Assembly: GCF_018860545.1 (NCBI RefSeq)
Contig: NZ_JAHKPN010000003.1
Span: forward strand, 19,347 to 83,346
Length of the DNA: 64,000 nt
Origin: Winogradskyella psychrotolerans
Lineage (GTDB): Bacteria > Bacteroidota > Bacteroidia > Flavobacteriales > Flavobacteriaceae
Reading direction: 5' to 3'
Of the stretch, positions 1 to 9,161 are shown in pieces (position 1 is the stretch's first letter; each line of letters starts with the position of its first letter). The notes below the pieces were generated by a model that ran no database searches, was not told where the DNA came from, and saw nothing but the letters and a program-made list of their open reading frames with translations. Position numbers and translations under genes: made by a program.

Positions 1-3000
1 GAATTATTCGTAACATCCAAAGTGGTTAATTGCGAATTACCACATCTCAAATCTTCTAATAAGGGATTGTTGGAAACATCTAAATCTGTTAAATCATTGT
101 TATAGCATTGTAGTATAGTTAATAACGGATTGCCGGTTACGTTAAGATTTGTAAGGTTGTTATTATAGCAGATTAATTCATTTAACTCACTATTGTTGCT
201 AAGATCTAAACTTGTTATTTGGTTGTTTAAGCAGACTAATTGTTGTAGTGCTGCAAAGGCTTCAATACCTGTTAGGTCGCCAATATTTTCATTAATAATA
301 TTTAGCTGTGTCACTGTATTTATGTATTGCGTAGGGACGTAATCATCCAATGGTCCTGAGTCGTAACCTAAATCAATTAGCGCTTGCTCAAAATTATCAT
401 CTGGTACATAGGTTAATGCGATAAGGCTACAATCTTCACTAAAACTGGTTTGTGAGTCAATATTTGTCCAGTTGGTTGTGCTGTAAGCAGGGTCATCGAC
501 TTCAGCACAGCTTAGGTTAGGATTTCCAACCGTATTAAAGGTTATGAAATTTTCATTGTTGCCATTTTTTACGTTTAATGTTGCTAATTGGTTGTTACCA
601 GCATCTAAACCTATTAATGCATTGTTTTGGCTAACATCTAAATTCGTTAATAAATTATCTTGAATCAGTATAATAGTTAAAGCCGTATTTAGACTAATGT
701 CTAAAGTTGTTAGTTCATTGTTAATTAATGCTATAGAGGTTAATGCTAAATTTTGACTTAAATCTATTGCAGTTAATTCATTGTTAGCCGCAGCAAGTGT
801 TTCTAATACTAAATTTTGGCTAAGATCTAAGGTGGTTAATTGGTTATCTATACAGCCTAGACCAGTAAGTGCCACAAAATCCTCGATACCCGTTAAATCA
901 CTTATATTTTTATAACCAACATTTAATGATGTTACCGTATTAATATTAGCCGTTGGCACATAATCATCCAAAGGCCCAACATCGTAACCTAAGTCAATTA
1001 AGGCTTGTTCAAAATTATCGTCTGGTACATAGGTTTGTGGTGCTGGTGTACAATCTTCGCTAAAACTGGTTTGTGGGTCAATGTTTGTCCAGTTGGTTGT
1101 ACTGTAAGCAGCATCATCCACCTCAATACAAAATAAATTAGGATTGTCTGCGGCAAAAAAATCAATAATATTACTATTGTTACCATTTTTTAAATTTAAG
1201 CTCGTAAGATCATTTTCATGGCAAACTAGTCCTGATAATGATGTATTATTTTCAAGGTTTAAGCTTGTGAGATTATTAGTGTAACATACTAAACCTAATA
1301 AACCGATATTATTATCAACATTTAAGCTCGAAAAACTATTGCCACTACAGTCTAAGATTATTAACTCCGTATTGTTGGCAACATTTAAACTCGTTAGATT
1401 ATTGTTACTACAATAAAATTCTGTTAATGCAGTATGGTTATTAATATCTATAACGTTAATTGGGTTGTAACTTATTGTTAGTCGTTCTAATAAAGTGTTA
1501 TTGCTTATATCTAAAGTTGAAATATTATTACCTAAAATATCTAAAAATCTTAAGCTAGGGTTACTCGTCAGATCTATGCTTGAGAGGTTATTAATACCAC
1601 AATTTAGAAATACCAAATCCGTATTATTTGTCACATCTAAACTTGAAAGATCATTGGATTCCATCTGCAAGGATAGTAATGCGGTATTGGCATCCAAGTT
1701 TATATTGGCAAGATCATTACCGTAACAATTTAATTCTTCTAGCGCTACAAAATCTTCAATTCCGGTTAAGTCTGCAATATTTTTTGAAGCGACATTTAGT
1801 GTAAGAATGGTGTCAATATTAGCTGTTAGCACATAATCATCCATAGGGCCAGCATCGTATCCTAAATCTATAAGTGCTTGTTCAAAATTATCGTCTGGAA
1901 CATAAGTTAACGAGATAGCACTACAATCTTCACTAAAACTAGTATACGGATCAATAGTTTCAGTCCAATTTTCTGTACTGTATGCCGCATTATCTACTTC
2001 AACGCATAATAAGTTTGGATTATCAATAGTTTTAAAATTTGTGATATTAATATTAGTTCCATTTTTAACATTGAGATAAGTTAAATTATTACCTGAACAA
2101 TTTATTTCGGTAAGGTTTATGTTATTGGTAAGGTTTAAAGTGGTTAATAGATTACTACTACCTTCTAACATAGATAACATTACAAAATCTTCAATTCCTG
2201 TTAAGTCTGAAATGTTTTCATTTGTAATATCTAATATAGTAACGGTATTAATATTGTTGGTTGGCACATAATCATCCAAAGGCCCAGAATCATACCCTAA
2301 ATCTATAAGTGCTTGCTCAAAATTATCGTCTGGAACATAAGTTTGTGGTTCTGGCGTGCAATCTTCGCTAAAACTAGTTTGTGCATCAATATCTGGCCAA
2401 TTGGTTGTGCTGTATACCGCATCATCTACTTCAATACAATTTAGATTTGGATTATTGTTTGCAATAAATGTGATAAAATTAGTATTGTTTCCATTTTTCA
2501 CGCTCAAACTTGTGAGTTGGTTATTATCGCATAATAAATTCGTTAATGCATTATGGTCATTTAAATTTAAACTTGAAAGATTATTTGAAGAGCAACGTAA
2601 AGATGTTAAAAAACTTTGAGCACTTACATCTAAGTTAGTTAATTGATTGTCTTGTACTAATAACCGCTCTAAAGCTATATTTGCGTTTATATCTATAGAC
2701 GTTAATAAGTTATCTTGTGCGTAAAAGCTAACTAATGCTGTATTCTGACTAATATCTATACTCGTTAATGAGTTATAACCAACAAGCAAAGATGTTAATG
2801 CCGTATTCTGACTAATGTCTATGGTTGTTAATTGGTTGCTGTCAATAACTAAAGATGTTAAAGCCGTATTTTGACTAAAATTTATATTTGATATATTATT
2901 ATTAGTGCCACGATAATTAGTTAATAATACATTTTCAGTGATATCTAGTGAGCTAAGATTATTTGAGGAGACGTCTAAATCTAATAATAAAATGTTCTGA

Positions 3001-5555
3001 GTCAAATCTAGCGATATAAAATCATTGCTGGCAATATCTAAAACTGTTAAGGCATTATTTTGACTAAGATCAATAGCTGTTAAACTATTATTTGCGCAGT
3101 TTAAATCTTCAAGATCTACAAAATCTTCAATTCCTGTTAAGTCTGCAATGTTTTCATTTGCAACATCTAATATAGTAACGGTATTAATATTGTTGGTTGG
3201 CACATAATCATCCAAAGGACCAGCATCGTAACCTAAGTCAATTAAGGCTTGTTCAAAATTATCGTCTGGTACGTAGGTTTCGTTATAATGACAATCTTCA
3301 CTAAAACTGGTGTGGGAGTCAACGTTTATCCAATTGGTTGCGCTATAAGCAGCATCGTCTACTTCAATACAAGTTAGGTTGAAGTTGAAACTAGTATTGA
3401 AATCTAAAAAATTTATATTATTTGTATTTTTTACGTTTAAACTTGTAAGTTCGTTATACTGTAAACGAATATGGGTTAAAAGACTATGATTGGATAAATC
3501 TAAATTTGTTAGGTCATTTGTAGCACACCATAAGAATTTTAATTCAAGATTATTCGATAAGTCTATAGTGGTTAAGTTATTATTGTTACAAAACAAATTT
3601 ATTAACGCCTCGTTATTAGATAAATCGATATTTGAAATTTGATTACTCATGAAACTTAAAGAAGTTAACAATACGTTATTTGATACGTCGAGAGTAGAAA
3701 TTAAATTGTAATTTACATTTAAAAAATATAAGGCATTATTGTTCTGAATATCAATACTTGTAAGTTGATTTGTATTACAATCTAATTCTTCAAGCGCTAC
3801 AAAATCTTCAATCCCAGTTAAGTCTGCAATATTTTTTGAAGCGACATTTAGTGTAAGAATGGTGTCAATATTAGCTGTTGACACATAATCATCTAAAGGA
3901 CCAGCATCGTAACCTAAGTCAATTAAGGCTTGTTCAAAATTATCGTCTGGAACATAAGTTTCGTTATAATGACAATTTTCACTAAAACTGGTTTGTGGGT
4001 CAACAGTTTCAGTCCAATTTTCTGTACTGTATACTGCATTATCTACTTCAACGCATAATAAATTTGGATTATCAATAGTTTTAAAATTTGTGATATTAAT
4101 ATTAAAACCATTTTTAACATTTAGATAAGTTAAATTATTCCCTGAACAATTTAATTCGGTAAGGTTTATGTTATTGGTTAAGTTTAAAATGGTTAGTAGA
4201 TTACTGCTACCTTCTAACATAGATAACATTACGAAATCTTCAATTCCTGTTAAGTCTGCAATATTTTCATTTGTAACATCTAATATAGTAACGGTATTTA
4301 TATTGTCGGTTGGTACATAATCATCTAAAGGTCCAGAATCATATCCTAAATCTATAAGGGCTTGCTCAAAATTATCGTCTGGAACATAGGTTTCGTTATA
4401 ATGACAATCTTCGCTAAAACTAGTTTGTGGGTCAATGTTTGTCCAATTAGTTGTGCTGTATGTGGCATCGTCTACTTCAATACACGTTAAGTTTGGATTA
4501 TTATCGGCATCAAAAAAAATAAAATTACTATTATTTCCATTTTTGACATTGAGATTAGTAAGTTGATCACTGCTAACTACTAAATTGTGAAAATTTGTAT
4601 TCAAGCTCAAGTCTAATGTATTTAACTGAGTAGAATGAGCTCCTAGAGTAAGAAGAGATGTATTATTACTTAGATCTAAACTTGTAATCAGATTAGTTGA
4701 AATATCTATATATGTTAATGCTGTATTTAGGCTTAAGTCTATAGATGTTAGCTGATTGTCGTTTGCGTGTAGTTGATCTAACAATGTATTGTTGCTAACA
4801 TCAAGTGTTGTTAGTTGATTGTGACTTGCTGCTAGATTAAGTAATTCTGTATTTTGACTTATATCTAGTGTTGTTAACATATTTTGGGCACAGTTTAAGT
4901 AATTAAGGTTGACAAAATCTTCAATACCTGTTAAATCAGAAATATTTTTATCATAAACATCTAAGAACGTTAGTGTGTTAATAGATTCTGTAACTACAAA
5001 ACCGTCAATGACAAAATCATATCCTAAATCTATTAAGGCTTGTTCAAAATTTGGATCTGGAATTGCAGTATAACACCCTTCACTAAAATTCATTTGTTCA
5101 TCGATACCACTTTGCCAATTCGTTTCACTATATGCGACATTATCAACTTCAATACAGGTTAGATTAGGATTATTAAAAACCTTAAAATTGGTGAAATTTG
5201 TATTATTACCATTTTTGACATTTAAGTAAGAGAGATTGTTATCTGCCACGTTTAATAATGAAAGAATGGTGTTGTTAGATAAGTTTAACGAGGTTATTTG
5301 GTTACTGCTACATTCTAAATAAGTTAATGAAGTAAAATCGGCAATACCGGTAAGGTCTGTTATGTTTCGGTTCGTTAAATCTAATGCGCTAATAAAATCG
5401 ATATACTCCGTTGGCACAGATCCATTAATAGGCGCAATATCATAACCGAAATCAATTAAGGCTTGCTCAAAATTTGGGTCTGGTATGGCTGTAGTTTGCG
5501 AATACCCTATTAAGGTAAATAAACATAATACTATAGTACTGGTAATTGTTTTCAT
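1..5555 (-). CDS. Giant modular leucine-rich-repeat surface protein (C-terminus outside window)
   Basis: The frame is open from ATG at 5555 to base 1, at least 1,851 residues, with the 3' end beyond the window. It starts with a signal peptide (MKTITSTIVLCLFTLIGYSQ). The rest is at least nine modules. Each begins with a head like PDDNFEQALIDLGYD followed by a Thr/Ile-rich strand and NIxDLTGIEDF, then a variable number of 21-residue leucine-rich repeats (NTxLxxLxxxxNQLTSLDLSx), and a closing part with NPNLTCIEVD, YSTTNW and SFSEDC. Module heads lie near 5475, 5060, 4375, 3950, 3265, 2330, 1895, 1022 and 397. The family is the secreted LRR (internalin-like) type common in Flavobacteriia. A C-terminal type 9 sorting domain would be expected but is not visible. 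It lies 46 bp behind the 5602-5949 gene and is probably the last gene of that operon. The role in adhesion or binding is inferred. Confidence 0.85.
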   Translation of the reverse strand, partial: MKTITSTIVLCLFTLIGYSQTTAIPDPNFEQALIDFGYDIAPINGSVPTEYIDFISALDLTNRNITDLTGIADFTSLTYLECSSNQITSLNLSNNTILSLLNVADNNLSYLNVKNGNNTNFTNFKVFNNPNLTCIEVDNVAYSETNWQSGIDEQMNFSEGCYTAIPDPNFEQALIDLGYDFVIDGFVVTESINTLTFLDVYDKNISDLTGIEDFVNLNYLNCAQNMLTTLDISQNTELLNLAASHNQLTTLDVSNNTLLDQLHANDNQLTSIDLSLNTALTYIDISTNLITSLDLSNNTSLLTLGAHSTQLNTLDLSLNTNFHNLVVSSDQLTNLNVKNGNNSNFIFFDADNNPNLTCIEVDDATYSTTNWTNIDPQTSFSEDCHYNETYVPDDNFEQALIDLGYDSGPLDDYVPTDNINTVTILDVTNENIADLTGIEDFVMLSMLEGSSNLLTILNLTNNINLTELNCSGNNLTYLNVKNGFNINITNFKTIDNPNLLCVEVDNAVYSTENWTETVDPQTSFSENCHYNETYVPDDNFEQALIDLGYDAGPLDDYVSTANIDTILTLNVASKNIADLTGIEDFVALEELDCNTNQLTSIDIQNNNALYFLNVNYNLISTLDVSNNVLLTSLSFMSNQISNIDLSNNEALINLFCNNNNLTTIDLSNNLELKFLWCATNDLTNLDLSNHSLLTHIRLQYNELTSLNVKNTNNINFLDFNTSFNFNLTCIEVDDAAYSATNWINVDSHTSFSEDCHYNETYVPDDNFEQALIDLGYDAGPLDDYVPTNNINTVTILDVANENIADLTGIEDFVDLEDLNCANNSLTAIDLSQNNALTVLDIASNDFISLDLTQNILLLDLDVSSNNLSSLDITENVLLTNYRGTNNNISNINFSQNTALTSLVIDSNQLTTIDISQNTALTSLLVGYNSLTSIDISQNTALVSFYAQDNLLTSIDINANIALERLLVQDNQLTNLDVSAQSFLTSLRCSSNNLSSLNLNDHNALTNLLCDNNQLTSLSVKNGNNTNFITFIANNNPNLNCIEVDDAVYSTTNWPDIDAQTSFSEDCTPEPQTYVPDDNFEQALIDLGYDSGPLDDYVPTNNINTVTILDITNENISDLTGIEDFVMLSMLEGSSNLLTTLNLTNNINLTEINCSGNNLTYLNVKNGTNINITNFKTIDNPNLLCVEVDNAAYSTENWTETIDPYTSFSEDCSAISLTYVPDDNFEQALIDLGYDAGPMDDYVLTANIDTILTLNVASKNIADLTGIEDFVALEELNCYGNDLANINLDANTALLSLQMESNDLSSLDVTNNTDLVFLNCGINNLSSIDLTSNPSLRFLDILGNNISTLDISNNTLLERLTISYNPINVIDINNHTALTEFYCSNNNLTSLNVANNTELIILDCSGNSFSSLNVDNNIGLLGLVCYTNNLTSLNLENNTSLSGLVCHENDLTSLNLKNGNNSNIIDFFAADNPNLFCIEVDDAAYSTTNWTNIDPQTSFSEDCTPAPQTYVPDDNFEQALIDLGYDVGPLDDYVPTANINTVTSLNVGYKNISDLTGIEDFVALTGLGCIDNQLTTLDLSQNLVLETLAAANNELTAIDLSQNLALTSIALINNELTTLDISLNTALTIILIQDNLLTNLDVSQNNALIGLDAGNNQLATLNVKNGNNENFITFNTVGNPNLSCAEVDDPAYSTTNWTNIDSQTSFSEDCSLIALTYVPDDNFEQALIDLGYDSGPLDDYVPTQYINTVTQLNIINENIGDLTGIEAFAALQQLVCLNNQITSLDLSNNSELNELICYNNNLTNLNVTGNPLLTILQCYNNDLTDLDVSNNPLLEDLRCGNSQLTTLDVTNN
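1730..2345. repeat. Segmental duplication inside LRR gene, copy A
   Basis: This ~615-bp stretch is nearly identical at DNA level to 3782-4395, over one module head, the Cys-bounded closing part and a short LRR run. Only scattered single-base differences are seen by eye. The reading frame is kept. It is direct evidence of recent duplication or gene conversion between modules of the LRR gene. Confidence 0.8.
3782..4395. repeat. Segmental duplication inside LRR gene, copy B
   Basis: Second copy of the duplicated module segment, about 2,050 bp from copy A in the same orientation and frame. The two differ by scattered substitutions only, for example at the Asp/Pro-rich head and near the LTYLNVKNG strand. 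A shorter related block (module head) also occurs near 3114-3290. Confidence 0.8.
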
Positions 5556-5601
5556 ATGGATTGGGATTTAATAGCTAAGCTGTGATACTAAAAATTCTGT
5601 G

Positions 5602-5949
5602 CTATTTAAGCTGTTTTATATAGTGTGTATTGATGTAGTCTACCACATCTTTTTCTACAGCTTTCATTTTTTTATGGAAGACTAAAAAATAAACAATGAG
5701 TGGTATTAATACTCCTAAGGCAATCGTTAAGAGTGTAAAAACCATAGTTCGTTTTGCGGATGGAAATCCTCCGGTGACGTTTAGATGTTTTTTTGTTAAG
5801 ATTACAGTCGCTCCAATGTTTTTGGTTGCTGCCACATCTAACATCTTTTTGTTTCGGGTTGTGACTCCGTATTTACCAGAAAAGTGTGACGCTAAATTGA
5901 GTTTTAAGTCTTCAATATCTATGGCTTTTTCTTGAATGTTTATTTTCAT
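5602..5949 (-). CDS. Small single-pass membrane protein, unknown function
   Basis: 115 residues. Residues 1-65 are a soluble, mixed charged segment. One hydrophobic helix follows (about 70-92, MVFTLLTIALGVLIPLIVYF), then a short Lys-rich tail. No signal peptide is present, so the N-terminal part is probably cytoplasmic, though topology is uncertain. No family is recognised. It sits between the secreted protein at 6011-6748 and the LRR gene, with gaps of 61 and 46 bp and the same strand, so it is probably co-transcribed. A role in handling or anchoring the neighbouring exported proteins would be speculation. Confidence 0.7.
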   Translation of the reverse strand: MKINIQEKAIDIEDLKLNLASHFSGKYGVTTRNKKMLDVAATKNIGATVILTKKHLNVTGGFPSAKRTMVFTLLTIALGVLIPLIVYFLVFHKKMKAVEKDVVDYINTHYIKQLK

Positions 5950-6010
5950 TTTTTGATGTTTTAATTTATTATTAAATGAGGTTGGTTATCATTTAATTTT
6001 GCAAAGGTTT

Positions 6011-6748
6011 TTAATTAAACCACGCTCCAATTTTTGCTCTGATAAACTTGTTGGTTTCAATATTTCTTATGGTTAACACTAGCTCGTCACCAGATATATT
6101 ATTGAGATTAATTCGTTTTGACGTTTCATTAGCAGCAATAATTTCTGTTTTTAAAACGGTATAACCTTGAGTAATTACAATCTCAGCACTAGAATCGCCT
6201 CTTAGTCTATTGATTTCAATAGTTCCTTTTCCGTTACATGGTGTTCTAAGATCTGTGTCAAATGAACTTGTGATTTTTTCTGTTATAGTTTCGTCAGATA
6301 ATTTGCCGTGAAGCATACTATTACTATCATATAATCCATTGTATTTACCAACAATTCTATCGCTAAAAGAGTGGTTTTTTACTTTTAATACTACTTCTTT
6401 TCCTTTGATGTTATCAAGAGTAATTTCTTTTCTACCAGTAGACACTTTATTATCAAATTGCCATTTTTGACTTTGAATACCGTCAATTAATATTGTGAAG
6501 GTTGCGTTGGCTTTTCCGTTTGTTTTATGAACCACAAGCTTATATGTAGAAAATAGATTCCCCTTTTTTAAAATTGAATAGGTTTTAGTTTTGTTACCTG
6601 TTATGGATATGTCATGCGTTGCGTTTGCGACCTCACATATTTTTACCGGTAAAATTGCACTTACTTTACCTTTTATAATTTGTGCTGACATAGTGTAGCA
6701 AAACATTGAGGCTAGCATTAACGAAATAATTAAAATTGCTTTTTTCAT
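6011..6748 (-). CDS. Secreted protein of unknown function
   Basis: 245 residues with a clear signal peptide (MKKAILIISLMLASMFCYTMSAQ). The mature part is rich in beta-strand-forming stretches. It has two loosely similar halves, each ending in a strand like GKEVVLKVKNHSFSDRIVGK / GDELVLTIRNIETNKFIRAK, which suggests an internal duplication of a beta domain. The two cysteines of the mature part are far apart. No known family is recognised. It is fourth in the minus-strand gene run that starts at 8339 and is followed by a small membrane protein. It is probably periplasmic or exported. Confidence 0.7.
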   Translation of the reverse strand: MKKAILIISLMLASMFCYTMSAQIIKGKVSAILPVKICEVANATHDISITGNKTKTYSILKKGNLFSTYKLVVHKTNGKANATFTILIDGIQSQKWQFDNKVSTGRKEITLDNIKGKEVVLKVKNHSFSDRIVGKYNGLYDSNSMLHGKLSDETITEKITSSFDTDLRTPCNGKGTIEINRLRGDSSAEIVITQGYTVLKTEIIAANETSKRINLNNISGDELVLTIRNIETNKFIRAKIGAWFN

Positions 6749-6789
6749 TTTAGAATGTTTTTATTGTTTTTTAAATTTTGACGTAAAAT

Positions 6790-7401
6790 TTATCTTGTTT
6801 TAAGTTTTATATGTAATTCGTAATCTCCTTCGGTTAAACCGTCTGCACCCACTACACCAATTACTACTTGAAACGGATTTGCTATAGCTAGTAAGTCTGT
6901 TACGGTACGTGTATGATCTTGTGTTTTACCGCGTTTTTTATAGTCCCATTTAAAGTCAGCTTCACAGCGCGTGCAACTATTAAGGTTAGGAACTATTTTA
7001 CCTTCTTTAACTGTGCCAACTTGGTATGCGTAGATGCTAAAGTTGGCATTTGGGTCTTTAGGGATAACAGTAACCTCCATTTCGGAATAGGCTGGTAAGT
7101 CTGTGTAATACAAGACGTGGTTGCCTGTGAATTTCTTTTTTTGAGGTTCTACAAAACAAGCATTGTTACTACTCCAGGCCCAAGACAAATCGCTCATTAT
7201 AGCGCCTTCATTTAAGTTGCCTTTTAAAACACCATTACCATTTTTAAAATAGATTGGTTTTTTAGGCTCTTGAGTGATGTTTTTAGTAATTGTATCCGAC
7301 GGATTTAATAGGACCAAAGTATCTTGTGCTGAAGGCTTCATAGCATTACAAGAATATAAGGCGCCAATTAATATGGTCAGTGATAATGTTAGTGTTTTCA
7401 T
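6790..7401 (-). CDS. Putative lipoprotein, unknown function
   Basis: 203 residues. The N-terminus is a lipoprotein signal (MKTLTLSLTILIGALYSCNA) with lipid attachment predicted at Cys18. The mature part has a CTRCEADFKWDY stretch near residue 145 whose two cysteines could pair or bind metal. It ends in a hydrophobic segment (NPFQVVIGVVGADGL) and a beta strand. No family is recognised. It lies 41 bp upstream of the secreted 245-aa protein and 29 bp downstream of another lipoprotein, so it is probably part of one operon encoding cell-envelope proteins. Confidence 0.7.
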   Translation of the reverse strand: MKTLTLSLTILIGALYSCNAMKPSAQDTLVLLNPSDTITKNITQEPKKPIYFKNGNGVLKGNLNEGAIMSDLSWAWSSNNACFVEPQKKKFTGNHVLYYTDLPAYSEMEVTVIPKDPNANFSIYAYQVGTVKEGKIVPNLNSCTRCEADFKWDYKKRGKTQDHTRTVTDLLAIANPFQVVIGVVGADGLTEGDYELHIKLKTR

Positions 7402-7430
7402 TTGTTCTATGATTTATACATGAGGTATTT

Positions 7431-8123
7431 TTATTTTATGTTGAGGTGTATTATACTCTTGTTATTGGGGTCTTCTGCTGTTCTTACTGATATTTCTGTA
7501 TGGAGGTTATTTCCCCATTCTACATGACCACTAAAGCTTAAAAAACGCTCCTTGGTGTCGCTGTTAATTAATAATTCAACTCCTAATAATTTTACAGATG
7601 TTACTCCAGAGCGATCGATTTTCATTTTTTCAATGACCGACACAAAGCGTTCTTTCTCTTCTTGTGATTTATATTTTTCTTCTAATAAATCATAGAGTTT
7701 ACTAGATGAGTCATGCATCAATATCTGCTCTGCTTCTTGGAATTGTGCAGATAACACAGCAATGTTGCGTATGGTTTCTATAGTATATGATTGTGTATAA
7801 ATCGGATTTTTTTGAGTCTCATTCTCAAAAAGGCTAATAATAATGTTGGTATATTTATTAGCAGCTTCATCGCCTAGATTAGTATATAGCAAGGTTGCTG
7901 CATATGCGGCCATTACTTTTGGTCGTATGGTGTTTATATAAGGCCCGCCTTTTATATTAAGGTTAATATAACTGACGTTGCTTTTACCTAATTCTGAAGA
8001 AAATCCCTTAGTGTGTGTCACTTTAGATTCAAAATAATCTCCAATAACATTGAATACTTCTTGTTCTTGTTCGGATGCACACGAGACTAATAGACTAATA
8101 AATAGGATATAAAATCGATTCAT
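7431..8123 (-). CDS. Putative lipoprotein, unknown function
   Basis: 230 residues with a lipobox (LLVSCAS, Cys15) after a short hydrophobic signal. The middle is predicted mostly helical, from Ala/Leu-rich stretches such as YAATLLYTNLGDEAANKYTN. The last 60 residues look like beta strands (VTSVKLLGVELLINSDTKE, LSFSGHVEWGNN). No family is recognised. It starts 12 bp after the 67-aa gene stop and is followed by another lipoprotein. The position in the operon controlled by the putative LytTR boxes suggests a role at the cell envelope. Confidence 0.7.
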   Translation of the reverse strand: MNRFYILFISLLVSCASEQEQEVFNVIGDYFESKVTHTKGFSSELGKSNVSYINLNIKGGPYINTIRPKVMAAYAATLLYTNLGDEAANKYTNIIISLFENETQKNPIYTQSYTIETIRNIAVLSAQFQEAEQILMHDSSSKLYDLLEEKYKSQEEKERFVSVIEKMKIDRSGVTSVKLLGVELLINSDTKERFLSFSGHVEWGNNLHTEISVRTAEDPNNKSIIHLNIK

Positions 8124-8135
8124 TTTTAAACGGGT

Positions 8136-8339
8136 TTATGTATTGTTTTTATGATGTATCGGTGCTAGCATAACCGTATGTTCTTTGAGCGTAAAGCCTT
8201 TTAAGACAATTTTCCGATTATTGCTACTCATATTTTGACTAAACAGTATCATGCCTTTCTGAGATAGAATAGTGACCTTAAAGTCAACATCGAAATCTGT
8301 TTTGAGCTCTATATAATTGGTTTGTCTATCTGACTTCAT
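8136..8339 (-). CDS. Small protein resembling a type 9 sorting-domain fold
   Basis: 67 residues without a signal peptide. The pattern FKVTILSQKGMILFSQ followed by a polar turn and a strand ending KEHTVML resembles the beta-strand layout of T9SS type A C-terminal domains (V-x-I-x-x-x-x-G-x-x-hydrophobic). Without an N-terminal signal it cannot be a normal T9SS cargo. It could be a remnant, a cytoplasmic relative, or a chance likeness. It is the first gene of the minus-strand run, 50 bp downstream of the 21-bp-period repeats. The start is the ATG at 8339, and no better start was seen. Confidence 0.5.
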   Translation of the reverse strand: MKSDRQTNYIELKTDFDVDFKVTILSQKGMILFSQNMSSNNRKIVLKGFTLKEHTVMLAPIHHKNNT

Positions 8340-8388
8340 GGATAAGTTTCCATAAAAATAGAGCGATAAAGAAGTGTGTAATTTGTTA

Positions 8389-8439
8389 TTTGGTGAACCT
8401 ATTTCATTATTTAGTGAATGGATAGATTTCTTTGGTAAG
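8389..8439 (-). promoter_or_regulatory. Three direct repeats with 21-bp period, putative LytTR regulator operator
   Basis: On the plus strand TTTGGTGAA (8389-8397), TTTAGTGAA (8410-8418) and TTTGGTAAG (8431-8439) are spaced exactly 21 bp apart. Read in the direction of the downstream genes the box is TTCACYAAA. LytTR-domain regulators typically bind imperfect direct repeats about two helical turns apart. The array lies between the response-regulator stop and the first gene of the secreted-protein operon, about 50 bp upstream of its start codon, which suits an activator site. The same boxes occur at 11237 and 11258. Confidence 0.6.
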
Positions 8440-8444
8440 TGAAT

Positions 8445-9161
8445 TTAGAACAAATTCAATTTTTTCATTAATTGTTCTCTATGCGATTTACTGTAAGGTA
8501 TTTTGTGTTTTTCTATAAAGATATAACCGTCGTGAATAGAATCTATTTTAGAGAAGTTGATAATGTATGAACGATGTACTTTTAAGAACTGGGATGAAGG
8601 TAGTTTTTCTTCAACACGCTTTAGGGTGTGACTTAAAAGGTGTTTTTTGTCTGAAGTGTATAAATTACAATAGTTATCATAAGCTTCAAAAAACAAAATG
8701 TCGCTTTGGACTATTTTTAGCAGTTCTCCTTTGTTTTTTATAAAGAATGCATCACTTTGTGTATTAACTTCAATACTAGATTTACTGGCTTCATATTTAT
8801 GATAGGCTAGTTCTATATTTGCCGTCAGTGTGTTTTCGTTAAATGGTTTTACAATAAAACCAGACGGATTTGTAGCCTTAACACGTTCTAGTGTTTTTTC
8901 GTCTGATAATGATGTTAAGTAGATAAACGGAATGTCTATTTTTTGTCTTAAATGGTTTACAATTTCAATACCATCCATGTCTCCTTTAATCATAATATCT
9001 ACCAATACTAAATCTGGTTTTAAATATTCAATATCAAAAATGGCATCTTTCCCTCTTAAGCTTATTCCTGTAATCGTATGATTTTCATTTTCTAAAACCG
9101 CTTTGATAGTTTCTGCAATTAAAGGCTCATCTTCTATGATATGTATGTTTAGTGGTTTCAT
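8445..9161 (-). CDS. LytTR-family two-component response regulator
   Basis: 238 residues. Residues 1-120 are a receiver domain with acidic pocket E10/D11, phospho-acceptor Asp55 (LVLVDIM), Thr83 and Lys105 (VKPFNEN). Residues about 137-238 are a LytTR DNA-binding domain (ILFFEAYDNYCNLY, FLKVHRSYIINFSKI). The start overlaps the kinase stop by four bases (ATGA), so the two are translationally coupled partners. Phosphorylation by the kinase at 9158-11062 should control DNA binding. The likely targets are the 21-bp-period direct repeats at 8389-8439 and 11237-11266, which would include its own operon. Confidence 0.92.
   Translation of the reverse strand: MKPLNIHIIEDEPLIAETIKAVLENENHTITGISLRGKDAIFDIEYLKPDLVLVDIMIKGDMDGIEIVNHLRQKIDIPFIYLTSLSDEKTLERVKATNPSGFIVKPFNENTLTANIELAYHKYEASKSSIEVNTQSDAFFIKNKGELLKIVQSDILFFEAYDNYCNLYTSDKKHLLSHTLKRVEEKLPSSQFLKVHRSYIINFSKIDSIHDGYIFIEKHKIPYSKSHREQLMKKLNLF

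Noticed and set aside
1..5555. Regular short repeats that could suggest a CRISPR array or satellite
   Set aside because: The repeats are 63-bp coding units in one long open frame that translate to LRRs. There are no constant repeats with unique spacers.
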